A stretch of 64,000 bases of DNA. Origin: Bufo bufo (taxonomy: Eukaryota > Chordata > Amphibia > Anura > Bufonidae). The notes under the pieces are model-generated. The model worked only from the letters and a program-made list of their open reading frames with translations. It was not told the origin of the DNA and made no database searches. This document shows positions 22,182 through 33,028 of the stretch, one piece after another. The position numbers and the translations under genes were made by a program. Numbering within the stretch: the first letter of the stretch is position 1; every line of letters starts with the position of its first letter. Location of the stretch: the NCBI RefSeq assembly GCF_905171765.1, contig NC_053392.1, positions 401,375,399-401,439,398 on the forward strand, given 5' to 3'.

Positions 22182-22420
22182 CTTTCATGGTTTTTGAGGT
22201 GTTTACTCCACTGCAGCTCGTGCTTTGCATTTAGATGCCTGGTCATGCAGGTGGTGCTCAGGTTTAGAACATTTATGCCTCGCATCAGGCTCTGATTGTA
22301 CAGCGTGCAAACCATTTGCGTTTTGTCGTCAGCACATTGTCTGAAGAACTGCCATGCCAGAGAACTCCTTGGAGCTGGCTTTGGTGTGCTCAGTCCCTGG
22401 GTGTGGTGGGCAGTAGCAGG
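22182..22420 (-). pseudogene. hAT copy C transposase, BED-finger part
   Basis: Beyond the LINE, the minus strand reads WQFFRQCADDKTQ, then MVCTLYNQSLMRG, then TTCMTRHLNAKHELQW, the layout of a BED-type zinc finger. The second cysteine of the expected C-x2-C pair is a tyrosine, so zinc binding is lost. The frame then runs to KNHER at the LINE target repeat and resumes on the other side at 15291 with SQAPPGPSAA. This shows the LINE landed between the DNA-binding and catalytic parts of the same gene. The start of the gene lies beyond 22420 and is missing. Confidence 0.8.
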
Positions 22421-22745
22421 CGTACTTAGTACCCCAGGACGAGCATTCTCGTCCTGCGGTCCTTCCTCCCCCCGCGTGCGGTGCCGCGATCAGCGTCAGA
22501 GATCCGGCTGTTACTGACAGCCAAATCCCTGCTGCATCCACCAGCATCGATGATAACGCAGATGCTGGTAGATTACCTCTCATATGCCGTGGCATATGGG
22601 AGGTTTGCGCTCCCTCACCTCATCCATCGGGTCCCTGCACTGCTGTGGCGGGGACTCGATGGTTGCCATGTAAGCCCCAAGCCATTCCAAGACTTGGGGC
22701 CCGGAATGTGCAGAGGCCTGAGAGGACCAGCCCCCAAAAACGCTT
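22421..22745. repeat. Hairpin chain at the 3' end of TTAA copy 2
   Basis: Inverted repeats in a row: AGGACGAG with CTCGTCCT (22437-22457), GGCTGTTA with TGACAGCC, ACCAGCATC with GATGCTGGT (22539-22571), CCTCTCATATGCC with GGCATATGGGAGG (22576-22603), and CCCAAGCCATTCC with AAGACTTGGG (22676-22700). The layout matches the chain at 18790-19250 although the sequences differ. Confidence 0.7.
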
Positions 22746-22902
22746 TTATTGTTAAATGTAAAAAAAAAAAATTTAAGTTAACATATTAACATATTTCCGC
22801 GTCCGTAACAACCTGCTCTATAAAAATACCACATGATCTAACCTCCCAGGTGAATTAAAAATGAATAAAAACGATGTCAAAAGCCATTTTTTGTCACCTT
22901 AC

Positions 22903-23550
22903 TGTCACGACTGTGACTGATCCAGACAGGTCTGGGAGGAGAAGGTCGCAGCGACTTGCTACTCGCTATAGCTTGTGAGTTTGCTCCATGGTTCAGGGTA
23001 TGTCATCCGGGTTTTGCCTTGTGAACCTTTTTGTCCTGACTGGGAGTTTGTAGGCATCCTTCTCAGGTGAGTCCTGTCTGCCACTCCCAGCTACTATATT
23101 AGTTTCAGTTTCACTTGCAGTCATTGCCAGATATAGTCCTTACTTCCAGTTCTATTCTGACCTTTGAAGGAGATCGTTTGATGGTGTTGCTGTGGAGCTC
23201 TTGTCCGGCGTGGACTGTCGTGATTGGGATCGCCTTCTCTGCTCGTGACTAGATAAGTCTATCTATGCTATAGTTTGTTTGTTGCTGTCTTCCCCTGCTG
23301 TTCTCCTAGACATGAGTGATGGTGACTAGTGCTCCCATCGGCCTTTCCCCACTCTAGGCTTATTAGGGTGACTGAGGGTTTAGACATCCTGCTCGCCGCA
23401 CGGGTTCACACCCCGTCTAGGGTATCAGGGCGGACAGGTGCCAGCTTAGGGTTAGTCAGGGGTGGCCATACTATTCCCATCCGTAGATAAGGGTCCCCCT
23501 TCCCCTCCGTCTGGTGCGACACGACTGCTGCTGGGGTAGCGGTCGTGACA
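22903..23550 (+). repeat. Gypsy 1 5' LTR
   Basis: 648 bp, starting TGTCACGAC and ending GTCGTGACA, a perfect 9-bp terminal inverted repeat. It is followed by a thymine/adenine-rich leader and the gag ATG at 23638. Confidence 0.95.
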
Positions 23551-23637
23551 GTATATCTGGCCTTTTAAAAAAAAAAAAAAGGGACATTTCTTTTTTTTTT
23601 TTGCTTGCTGTTTTGCTTTGTATTTTTCTGTTCCACT

Positions 23638-26047
23638 ATGGATCCGGTTACGGTTTTGGCGAAACAATTACAGGGATTATCCCTTGAAGTGGCAGGATTA
23701 AAAGCAACAGTGCTGCAGCAGCAGCAGCCATCCTTGGGTTCCACCGTTGCTACGGGAAACCAAGGTACTCCTGAGCCAAAAGTGGCTTTACCTGATAGGT
23801 TCTCAGGAGGGAGAGACCAATTTGTAACCTTCAGAGAAGCTTGCAAATTGTTCTTCAGGTTACGCCCTAGATCCTCCGGCGGTGAGGAACAACGGGTGGG
23901 CATTGTAATTTCTCTCCTGCAAGGAGATCCGCAGGCTTGGGCTTTCTCCCTACCATCAGACTCTCTGGCCTTACGATCAGTGGAGGAGTTTTTTGAAGCC
24001 CTGGGTCTCGTATATGATGACCCGGACAGGGTCTCACTGGCTGAGTCTAAGCTACGTAGACTTCGGCAAGAGAACCGGTCTGCTGAACTATATTGTTCTG
24101 AATTCCGTAGGTGGGCTACTGATACGTTATGGAACGACTCGGCCCTTAGGAGTCAGTTCTGCCAGGGGTTCTCTGAAAAATTAAAAGATGCGCTGGCGGT
24201 ATACGAGGTCCCTGGGTCTCTGGAGGCTGCTATGTCTCTGTCCATAAGAATCGACAGACGACTCAGGGAGAGACTATTAAATTTTACGGAGGCCTCTATA
24301 GGGCAGGGATCGGTTTGTTATGATCCAGTCGAACCAATGCAAATAGGGGGCGCCACTAGACGGGTGAATCCTCCTAAGTTCCGCTGTAGGTCAGAGGTTT
24401 GTTTTCGTTGTGGGGGGGAGGGGTCATTTTGTAAAGGTTTGTCCCTCAGAACCCAAGAGACCACAAACAAAGGAGCCGCCGGAAAACTAGAGTCCCCAGA
24501 TTGTGTGGAGGATAACAGTCTGGGCGTATTCGTTTCCTCCATACGCATGTCTAAGTTCTTGTTGTCCGCTACCGTTGAGGCGGGCAATAAGTTCCGTCTT
24601 TTTGGAGAGTGGGGCGGGGGTCAAATTGGTGGATTCACGGTTTGCTCAGGCTCTGTGTTTTACTCCAGAACCGATACGCAGAACTATTCCTGTTTTTGCC
24701 ATCGACTCCTCCCCTCTTACTCAGAAAAAGTTAACTCAGATCATTCATAATATCCATCTGCAGGTAGGGGACCTCCATAAAGAGCATATCTCTTGTTATG
24801 TCCTGGACGGTCTTCCGGCTCCTATGGTATTGGGGCTTCCCTGGCTGGTGACTCACAATCCAGTGGTGGATTGGCAGGCCGGGGAGATTGTGGAGTGGAG
24901 TGAACATTGTAAGGACCACTGCTTGAGTAGTAGGTGCTCTACACTCTCTGTAACATCTTTACCTGCCTTTCTGTCAGATTTTATGGATGTGTTCTCTGAG
25001 AAGGGTTGTCAGGGGTTACCACCTCATCGTCCATATGATTGCCCGATTAATCTACTACCTGGGGCAAAACTACCTAAAACCTGGTTATACAATCTTTCCG
25101 GCCCGGAGAGGAAGGCTATGAAAGATTATATTTCGGAGAGTTTGGCTAAGGGACACATCAGACCCTCTTCTTCACCTGTGGCTGCAGGGTTCTTTTTCAT
25201 TAAAAAGAAAGATGGGGGCCTACGTCCTTGCCTGGATTTCCGGGAATTAAACCGGATAACTATCCGAGATCCCTATCCTCTTCCTTTCATTCCCGACCTC
25301 TTTAATCAGGTTGCTGGTGCTAAATGGTTCTCCAAAATGGATCTCAGAGGAGCCTATAACCTGGTTCGCATCAAAGAGGGGGATGAGTGGAAGACGGCTT
25401 TTAATACTCCGGAAGGGCATTATGAAAATCTGGTCATGCCATTTGGTCTTACTAATGCGCCTGCGGTATTCCAACATTTTGTCAACGATATTTTTAGTCA
25501 CCTTATCGGGAGATTTGTTGTGATATATCTTGATGACATCCTGGTCTATTCCCCGGATCTGGATACACATAAGATCCATGTGAGACAAGTGCTGCAGATA
25601 TTAAGGGCCAACAAATTGTTTGCTAAGTTAGAAAAATGTGTGTTCGCCGTAAAAGAACTGCCATTTCTGGGGTATGTGTTGTCAGATTCAGGTTTCCGCA
25701 TGGATCCAGAGAAAGTCCGGGCGATTATAGACTGGGATCTGCCTGAGAACCTGAAGGCATTGCAACGCTTCCTGGGGTTTGCCAATTTTTATAGAAAATT
25801 TATAAAGAACTATTCCTTGGTGGTCAAACCACTGACGGACATGACCCGAAAGGGATCCGATTTTTCCAAATGGTCACATGCAGCCAAAACTGCCTTTGCA
25901 TCTCTGAAGGAGAGATTCACCTCGGCCCCTATTCTCGTACAGCCAGATGTCTTGCTTCCTTTTATTGTAGAGGTTGACGCATCAGAGGTGGGGGTGGGAG
26001 CGGTACTATCTCAGGGCCCGTCTGTCTACTGCAGAAAGGAACTATGA
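23638..26047 (+). pseudogene. Gypsy 1 gag, protease and reverse transcriptase
   Basis: The ATG at 23638 opens gag (capsid, then nucleocapsid), which continues into pol with compensating frameshifts. The capsid part contains DRFSGGRDQFVTF and the RQENRSAELYCSEFRRW step. The zinc knuckle near 24405 (CFRCGG) is broken by an extra G in a guanine run; one frame over, it would continue GHFVKVC. Further frame changes lie near 24475 and 24595. The protease active site reads LESGAG where the family has DSGA, so the catalytic aspartate is lost. The reverse transcriptase is well kept: [28 protein letters not shown] and [11 protein letters not shown] near 25530. A deletion and frame change near 26015-26045 remove about ten residues before the RNase H. 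Not functional as it stands. Confidence 0.95.
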
Positions 26048-27812
26048 TATTGGCAACAGGGAACTTTTGGCTATTAAGTTGGCTTTTGAGGAGTGGCGTC
26101 ATTTTTTGGAGGGGGCGGTTCATCCCATCACGGTGATTACTGATCACAAAAACTTATTATATCTGGAGTCTGCTAAACGTCTCACCCCTAGACAGGCTCG
26201 GTGGTCGTTATTTTTTACTAGGTTTAATTTTGTAATAACCTATCGCCCGGGGGCAAAAAATACTAAGGCGGATGCATTGTCTCGAAGTTTTCCTGGAGGG
26301 GGTGATGTTGAGGTACCAGAGCCCATTTTGCAAAAGGGGGTGGTGGTCTCTGCATTACACTCAGGTTTAGAGGGGAGGGTGTTGGAAGCTCAGGGGGATG
26401 CCCCGGCCTTCTGCCCCTCGGGTAAACTGTTTGTGCCAGAAAATTTACACCTGGAGATACTAAAAGAACACCCTAACTCCACACTGGCAGGACACCCAGG
26501 TAGTAGGGCAACCTCTGAATTAGTGTCTCGTCGGTTCTGGTGGCCTAAGTGGCGCCAGGAGGTGTTGAATTTTGTGTCTGCATGTGCTACCTGTGCTCGT
26601 TCTAAGGTAGATCATACTCGTCCGGCAGGGCGTCTTTTACCTCTAGCCATCCCCAACAGGCCTTGGACGCACCTATCAATGGATTTCATTACGGATCTAC
26701 CAGTATCAGCGGGGAAAACTGTTATTCTTGTAGTTGTTGACAGATTCAGTAAAATGGTGCACTTTATTGCTCTTGCCGCATTGCCTAATGCTAACACACT
26801 GGCTCAGGTTTTTATTGACCACATCGTGAAGCTTCACGGGGTCCCTTCCGATATTGTTTCGGATTGTGGTACCCAATTTGTTTCTAAATTTTGGAAAGCT
26901 TTTTGTTCTCGTTTAGGGGTTCATCTGTCGTTTTCTTCATCTTTCCATCCACAGTCCAACGGTCAGACTGAACGTACCAATCAAAACCTAGAGACATATT
27001 TGAGATGCTTTGTTTCCGAAAATCAGGAGGAATGGTCATCTTATTTACCGTTAGCCGAATTTGCCATTAATAATCGTCGTCAAGAATCCACCGATAAGTC
27101 ACCATTTTTTGGTGCGTATGGTTTCCATCCTCAGTTTTGTACGTTTAGTGAGGGGGGGCTGTCTGGGATTCCCGAGGAGGAACGATTTGCGTCTTCACTT
27201 TCTTCAGTGTGGCAGAGTGTGCAAGAAAGTTTGAAGAGAATGGGTGGTAGATACAAACGTGTGGCTGATAGGAGGCGCTCTGAAGGTCCAGACCTTGGGG
27301 TGAATGACTTGGTGTGGTTGTCTACCAGAAATATCAAGTTGAACGTTCCCTCATGGAAATTAGGTCCGAGATTTATTGGTCCTTATAGGGTAATTAAGAT
27401 CATTAACCCGGTAGCTTTTCGTCTGGAGCTACCTCAGACTCTAAGGATCCATAATGTCTTCCACAGATCTCTGCTTAAGAGATATGTAGAACCTGAACCA
27501 TTGCCACTACCGCCTCCACCGGTGGTTGTTGATGGCAGTCTTGAGTTTCAGGTAGAAAAGATTGTTGACTCACGATATGTTCGCCGCTCTCTTCAGTACC
27601 CGGTGCACTGGAGAGGTTATGGTTCCGAAGAGAGAATGTGGGTTCCAGCTTCAGAGATAAAAGCGGACAGACTCATTCGGGCTTTTCATAGCTCCCATCC
27701 GGAGAGGCCTGGTCTTGAGGGTCCGGGGGCCCCTCGTAGAAAGGGGGGTACTGATCCAGACAGGTCTGGGAGGAGAAGGTCGCAGCGACTTGCTACTCGC
27801 GATAGCTTGTGA
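26048..27812 (+). pseudogene. Gypsy 1 RNase H, integrase and chromodomain
   Basis: Continuation of pol in another frame. The tethered RNase H has [13 protein letters not shown] and ITDHKNLLYLESAK near 26150. The integrase starts with an H-H-C-C zinc region (LAGHPGSRAT, then SACATCARSK near 26590). Its catalytic residues sit in SMDFITDLP near 26690, VSDCGTQFVS near 26865 and NGQTERTNQNLE near 26990; the usual arginine after the second aspartate is cysteine. The chromodomain near 27545-27700 (VEKIVDSR, QYPVHWRGYG, WVPASEI) would steer insertion towards modified histones, as known for chromoviruses. The frame is open for about 590 codons and ends about 60 bp inside the 3' LTR. Only the upstream frame break prevents its translation as part of pol. 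Confidence 0.95.
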
Positions 27813-28382
27813 GTTTGCTCCATGGTTCAGGGTATGTCATCCGGGTTTTGCCTTGTGAACCTTTTTGTCCTGACTGGGAGTTTGTAGGCATCCTTCTCAG
27901 GTGAGTCCTGTCTGCCACTCCCAGCTACTATATTAGTTGCAGTTTCACTTGCAGTCATTGCCAGATATAGTCTTTACTTCCAGTTCTATTCTGACCTTTG
28001 AAGGAGATCGTTTGATGGTGTTGCTGTGGAGCTCTTGTCCGGCGTGGACTGTCGTGATTGGGATCACCTTCTCTGCTCGTGACTCGATAAGTCTATCTGC
28101 TATAGTTTGTTTGTTGCTGTCTTCCCCTGCTGTTCTCCTAGACATGAGTGATGGTGACTAGTGCTCCCATTGGCCTTTCCCCACTCTAGGCTTGTTAGGG
28201 TGACTGAGGGTTTAGGCATCCTGCTCACCACACGGGTTCACACCCCGTATAGGGTATCAGGGCAGACAGGTGCCAGCTTAGGGTTAGTCAGGGGTGGCCA
28301 TACTATTCCCATCCGTAGATAAGGGTCCCCCTTCCCCTCCGTCTGGTGCGACACGACTGCTGCTGGGGTAGCGGTCGTGACA
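27751..28382 (+). repeat. Gypsy 1 3' LTR
   Basis: Aligns with the 5' LTR from position 22917 onwards and ends GTCGTGACA. The first ~14 bp of the LTR are missing just after the polypurine tract (AAAGGGGGG). The lost part lies between two ACTG steps, so slippage or recombination between ACTG repeats explains it. Confidence 0.9.
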
Positions 28383-28828
28383 CTTATATCACAAAAAGTG
28401 TAATAGCAAGCGATCAAAAAGTCATATACACCCCAAAATAGTGCCAATCGAACTCTTATCTTATCATGCAGAAAATAAGCCCCTACCTAAGACGATCACC
28501 CCAAAAAAATAAAAAATATGGCTCTCAGACTATGGAGACACTAAAACATGATATTTTTTTGTTTCAAAAATGATATTATTGTGTAAAAAAAAGTATACAT
28601 ATTAGGTATCGCCACGTCTGTAACAACCTGCTCTATAAAAATATCACAGGACCTAACCCCTCAGGTGAACACAGTCAAATAAATTAAATAAAAACTGTGC
28701 TAAAAAAGCAATTTTTTTTGTCAATTTACATCACTAAAAGTGCAACACCAAGTGATAAAAAAGGCAAATGACCCCCAAAATAGTACCAATTTAACCCTCA
28801 CCTCACTATAGTACCAATTTAACCCTCA
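28383..28828 (-). other. Body of TTAA copy 2, no gene
   Basis: AT-rich sub-repeats with CTCAGACTATGGAGACAC, TATACATATTAGGTATCGCC and TCACAAAAAGTG. The 22-bp step TAGTACCAATTTAACCC occurs twice in a row near 28780 and 28809. Confidence 0.7.
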
Positions 28829-29530
28829 TTCACTAACTACTCAAAAAGTGGACTACACCTGTGTCACTATTGCCGCAAATCAAGGTAAAACCTTGTTACA
28901 TCTACTGCTGCCAGCCTGACAGGCTAAGGCAATCACCAGCTCAGCTCAACCAGCTTCCGTTGGTCTGACGGCTTCAGACGCCTGCGTCACTAACCCAGCG
29001 ATTCATTACCTGGCTGGACACGTGAGACGCTGAGTGAGCTTGTTTGAAATCTTGCTCCGCAAGCGAAAAAGTAAGTGGAGCACTGCCTAACAGTTGCGGC
29101 TAAGATCTGTTAAAGGTTATGTGAATGCAGAACCTCTCTTGATGAGAATACACCAAGGACATTTTGTAATCTTTGTTTGAACTTTTGTTTCAATCACCTG
29201 GCAATTTGCCATCCATGTCCTGGACATACAAGCGGTTCATTTGAATATCTCTTGCAGCCTCACTCTAGCCATTTGGTCCTATTAGGAGTACTCCAGATAT
29301 ATAGGATTGTGCGTGAGCTCTGCACTTATATACCTATATTTACACATGTATGCATGTATGTATGTTGTATGATGGTACAAGTCATTTAATTTAGTGTATT
29401 AATAAAAATTTTAATGCAAAAATACTGTGAGCCAGCCTATATTTCTATTGATTTGATCTCTTTTTTCAGCTAGTAACTGAAAGGCTGAGCTCCAGTAGTT
29501 TGCTGGTGGAGCCTTTTCTTATTTGATAAT
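28829..29530. other. Unclassified ~700-bp insertion
   Basis: The surrounding TTAA-element sequence stops at AACCCTCA (28821-28828) and resumes at TAACCCTCACC near 29529, so about 700 bp were inserted with an 8-9-bp direct repeat. The interior has CAGCCTGACAGGCT and CTGACGGCTTCAGACGCC as short inverted steps, an AATAAA at about 29400 and no open frame. It could be a solo LTR or a SINE-like unit; termini are not of the TG...CA type. Confidence 0.4.
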
Positions 29531-29574
29531 AACCCTCACCTCATCCCACACAAGATAAGCCTAAGGCCTCTTTC

Positions 29575-30331
29575 ACACTTGCGTTGTCCGGATCCGGCGT
29601 GTACTCCACTTGCCGGAATTACACTCCGGATCCGGAAAAACGCAAGTGTACTGAAAGCATTTGAAGACGGAACCGTCTTCCAAATGCTTTCAGTGTTACT
29701 ATGGCACCCAGGACGCTATTAAAGTCCTGGTTGCCATAGTAGGAGCGGGGAGCGGGGGAGCGGTATACTTACAGTCCGTGCGGCTCCCGGGGCGCTCCAG
29801 AATGACGTCAGAGCGCCCCATGCGCATGGATGACGTGATCCATGCGATCACGTGATCCATGCGCTTGGGGCGCCCTGACGTCACTCTGGAGCGCCCGGGG
29901 AGCCGCACGGACGGTAAGTATGCTGCTCCCCCGCTCCCCGCTACACTTACCATGGCTGTCAGGACTTTAGCGTCCCGGCAGCCATGGTAACCACTCTGAA
30001 AAAGCTAAATGTCGGCTCCGGCAATGCGCCGAAACGACGTTTAGCTTAAGGCCGGATCCGGATCAATGCCTTCCAATGGGCATTAATTCCGGATCCGGCC
30101 TTGCGGCAAGTGTTCCGGATTTTTGGCCGGAGCAAAAAGCGCAGCATGCTGCGGTATTTTCTCCGGCCAACAAACGTTCCGTACCGGAACTGAAGACATC
30201 CTGATGCATCCTGAACGGATTTCTCTCCATTCAGAATGCATTAGGATAATCCTGATCAGGATTCTTCCGGCATAGAGCCCCGACGACGGAACTCTATGCC
30301 GGAAGACAATAACGCAGGTGTGAAAGAGCCC
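29575..30331. mobile_element. Palindromic Harbinger-type MITE
   Basis: Terminal repeats GGCCTCTTTCACACTTGCG (left) and, complemented, GGGCTCTTTCACACCTGCG (right). The flanks are TAA on the left and TTA on the right, compatible with a 3-bp TWA duplication. The interior has large inverted segments: GCTCCCGGGGCGCTCCAGA with TCTGGAGCGCCCGGGGAGC (29785-29905), ATGACGTCAGAGCGCCCC with GGGGCGCCCTGACGTCA, and GGATCCGG steps near both ends. Two perfect CRE octamers TGACGTCA lie in the arms. No coding sequence. Confidence 0.8.
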
Positions 30332-31812
30332 TTAGACAATCGCCCAAAAAAAAAAAAAAAACTATAGCTCTCAGACTATGGAGACTCTAAAACAGGATTT
30401 TTTTGTTTCAAAAATGATATTGTGTAAAACTTAAATAAATAAAAAAAAAGTATAAATATTAGGTATCGCTGCGTCCATAACAACCTTATCTATAAAAAAT
30501 ATCACATGACCTAACCCCTCAGATGAACACTGTAAAAAAATTAAATTAAAATGGTGTCAAAAGCCATTTTTTGTCACCTTACATCACAAAAAGTGTAATA
30601 CAGATGTTCCATGGTTAGCACTTCTTCTTTTAACTCAAATTTCTTAACTCATTTCATTATCTTGAGACAAAATCCATTGAAAAGCAATTGAAGGTGTTTG
30701 CTTAGATTAGATAACCAAACTCAGAAATCTCAGAAAAAAGGAGTGCTAACCATGTTACATCGGTAGCAAGCGATCAAAAACTCATCCCGCAAAAAATGAT
30801 ACCCTACCTAAGACAGTCACCCAAAAAATAAAAAAAACGATGGCTTTCAGAATATGGAGACACTAAAGCATAATTTTTTGTTTAAAAAATGCTGTTATTG
30901 TGTAAAATGTAAATAAAAAAAAGTATACATATTCGGTATTGCCGTGTCCATAACAACCTGCTGTACAAAATTATCACATGACATAACCTCTCAGGTGGAC
31001 ATTGTAATTATTTTTTTTAAGTGTGTCAAAAAAGCCATTTTTTGTCACCTTACATCACAAAAAGTGTAATACCAAGCGATCAAAAAGTCATGCACCCTAA
31101 AATGATACCAATCAAACCGTCATCTCATACTGAAAAAAATTAGCCCCTACATAAGACAGTCGCCCAAAATTAAAAAAAATGGCTTTCAGAATATGGAGAC
31201 AATAAAAAAATCTGCCATCTTATCCCGTAGTTTCCAAAATGGGGTATTTTTTTGGAGTTTTGACTCTAGGGTGCATCAAGGGGTCTCCAAATGTGACATG
31301 GCAGCTTAAAATTATCCCAGTGAAATCTGCCTTCCAAAAACCATATGGCATTCTTTTCCTTCTGCGCCCTGCCGTGTGCCCGTACAGCAGTTTACGACCA
31401 CAAATTGGGTGTTTCTGTAAACTACAGAATTAGGGTAATAAATATTGAGTTGTGTTTGGCTGTTAACCCTTGCTTTGTTACTGGAAAAAAATGAATTAAA
31501 ATGGTAAATCTGCCAAAAAACGGAAATTCTGAAATTTCATCTCCATTTTCCATTATTTCTTGTGGAACACCTAAACGGTTAACAAAGTTTGTAAAATCAG
31601 TTTTGATTTTGAGGGGTGTAGTTTCTAAAAAGGGGGTCAAGATTTGCTTCTAAATTTCCAAGCCTTCTAACGTCCCCAAAAAATAAAATGTCATTCCCAA
31701 AATGATCCAAACATGAAGTAGACATATGGGGAATGTAAAGTAATAACTATTTTTGCAGTTATTACTATCTATTATAAAAGTATAGAAATTGAAATGTCGA
31801 AATTTTGGGAAT
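30332..31812 (-). other. Body of TTAA copy 2 continued, no gene
   Basis: Further AT-rich sub-repeats of the same element, interrupted by a small MITE at 30601-30763. On the minus strand 31640-31240 matches the 5' half of copy 1 (17640-17990), including the ACTACACCCCTCAA and TTTGTTAACC steps. Confidence 0.75.
30601..30763. mobile_element. 163-bp TA-flanked MITE (Tc1/mariner-like)
   Basis: Left end CAGATGTTCCATGGTTAGCA; right end, complemented, CCGATGTAACATGGTTAGCA, followed on both sides by a CTTCTT or CTCCTT step. It is flanked by TA. Without it, the sequence matches the uninterrupted GTGTAATACCAAGCGATC at 31065. Confidence 0.8.
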
Positions 31813-32202
31813 GACGCCGATGACGTCACCGAAAGAGAAGACGTCATCGGCGCAGGCGCACTGAGGGACTGCTGAGGAGGCGAGCCTCCTTATCTCAGAG
31901 CGCCTGCGCCGAATCAACACAGGCACGCGATTTTTGAAATGCTGACAGGGCTGGCCGGAGGAGGAGATTGCGGCTGACCCTGTCAATCAACAAGAGGAGG
32001 GGGCGGTTTTCTGCAGCTGCTACCAGCAAGTAGACGCCCTACTTGCTGGTAGAAAGGTAATTAGCATATCATAAAAGTAAGTTTTTTGCAAAATCTTCTG
32101 AACGGAAATTATTAATAACATAAGGTATAGCAATATCGCAGGATAGGGATTATAAGTACACAAAAAAAATATCAGTTTAGTGGGGTGACAGAAGCCCTTT
32201 AA
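31813..32202. mobile_element. Half copy of a T2-type palindromic MITE
   Basis: Matches the right half of the MITE at 41619-42340: GACGTCATCGGCGCAGG, GAGCCTCCTTATCTCAGAGC, GGCTGGCCGGAGGAGGAG, CTACCAGCAAGTAGACGCCC and the terminus GGGGTGACAGAAGCCCTTTAA. The left half is absent; only a short hairpin stub remains at 31813-31850. Confidence 0.8.
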
Positions 32203-32234
32203 GGTGACAAATGGCAAGGTCCTTAAGGTGTTAA

Positions 32235-32804
32235 AATGGGAAGAAAAAAAAAAGAAATGTCCTTGTAGGTAGCTGCTTCTGAGGTTTGCGTAAGCTGCAG
32301 ATGTGCTAGGAGGCACAACCAGCCTTAGATCCTCACTTCTCGTTTACTGACTGACACCTCTCTGCCTATCCCTATTCAATCCAATTTTTCTTCTTTCTCT
32401 TCAATGTCCCTGGCAGTAGAATAGCAGCTTGATTGTGACATTTGACTGTTCCGAAAATTGTTTTTCTGGCAGATTCTGCTACACCCATCCACCTTCATTC
32501 ACAGCCCAACACAGAATAACATTTGGCTCGTTCTGCAAGGGCACTCCCTACCTGCTGCAGCACCAATTGGCTCATCTAGACTAGCTGTTGGTCTGGGAGG
32601 CAAGCCCCCCCCACTTCCTTTTAGGGTCATGTGAGCATCCTTCTTCTTCCTCCCTAGTGCTTTTACCCACCGACATGTGCAGTGAAATGGTGCTGTGCAA
32701 CGTTTTACTGGAATCATCTGAAACTAACCTAAAAATGTTCGGGTTCGTCTGCTGGACAAAATTTAGCAAAGTTCGTAATGAACCCGGTTGGTTCGCTCAT
32801 CTCT

Positions 32805-32807
<3 letters not shown>
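32235..32807 (+). mobile_element. hAT-like non-autonomous element, right end
   Basis: Ends AACCCGGTTGGTTCGCTCATCTCTA at 32807, the typical right terminus of the hAT-like elements here. The interior has no transposase. The left end abuts the TTAA at 32234 and is probably truncated. Confidence 0.5.
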
Positions 32808-32848
<41 letters not shown>

Positions 32849-32864
32849 CATACACATATACATA
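32808..32864. repeat. (TA)n / (CA)n microsatellite
   Basis: About 55 bp of TA and CATA steps, the target region of the following Tc1 element. A short TA-rich tail also follows its other end at 47389. Confidence 0.9.
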
Positions 32865-32866
32865 TA

Positions 32867-33028
32867 CAGTTGCAAGAAAAAGTATGTGAATCCTTTGGAA
32901 TGATATGGATTTCTGCACAAATTGGTCATAAAATGTGATGTGATCTTCATCTAAGTCACAACAATAGACAATCACAGTCTGCTTAAACTAATAACACACA
33001 AAGAATTAAATGTTACCATGTTTTATTG
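32867..33028 (+). mobile_element. Tc1-like transposon, left part
   Basis: Begins CAGTTGCAAGAAAAAGTATG after TA. The same sequence occurs complemented at the right end at 47388, forming ~160-bp terminal repeats. This part stops at ACCATGTTTTATTG (33028); the element resumes after the same step at 46021-46037, 13 kb away. Confidence 0.85.

Larger units (their letters stand above)
13066..22420 (-). mobile_element. hAT transposon copy C, split by an L1-like LINE
   Basis: The 3' terminus lies at 13066 (TAGGGTTGAGTGAACACC on the plus strand), followed by CGAACCTGAACCCCATTG steps typical of these ends. The transposase runs on the minus strand from about 22420 to 13569, interrupted by the LINE at 15301-22180. 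The 5' end of the element is missing beyond 22420, where the reversed TTAA element begins. Confidence 0.8.
22903..28382 (+). mobile_element. Gypsy-type LTR retrotransposon 1 (chromodomain type)
   Basis: It is bounded by LTRs at 22903-23550 and 27751-28382. The flanking 5-bp repeats are CTTAC on the left and CTTAT on the right. Removing the element restores the TTAA-copy sequence CACCTTAC-ATCACAAAAAG seen intact at 31045. The gene order gag, protease, reverse transcriptase, RNase H, integrase, chromodomain is that of Ty3/Gypsy. The LTRs differ at roughly 2% of positions by eye, so the insertion is not recent. Confidence 0.95.
22421..32234 (-). mobile_element. TTAA-flanked element, copy 2, reversed and carrying nested insertions
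   Basis: The 5' terminus on the minus strand is at 32234 (TTAACACCTTAAGGACCTTG), followed by sequence matching copy 1. For example, CATATGTCTACTTCATG near 31725 corresponds to CATATGTCTACTTTATG near 17460, and both share CAAACTTTGTTAACC. The AT-rich sub-repeat with TATACATATTAGGTATCGCC recurs near 28600, 30465 and 30930. The hairpin chain end lies at 22421-22745. The left TTAA has been lost or obscured. Gypsy 1, an unclassified insertion and three MITEs are inside. Confidence 0.75.
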
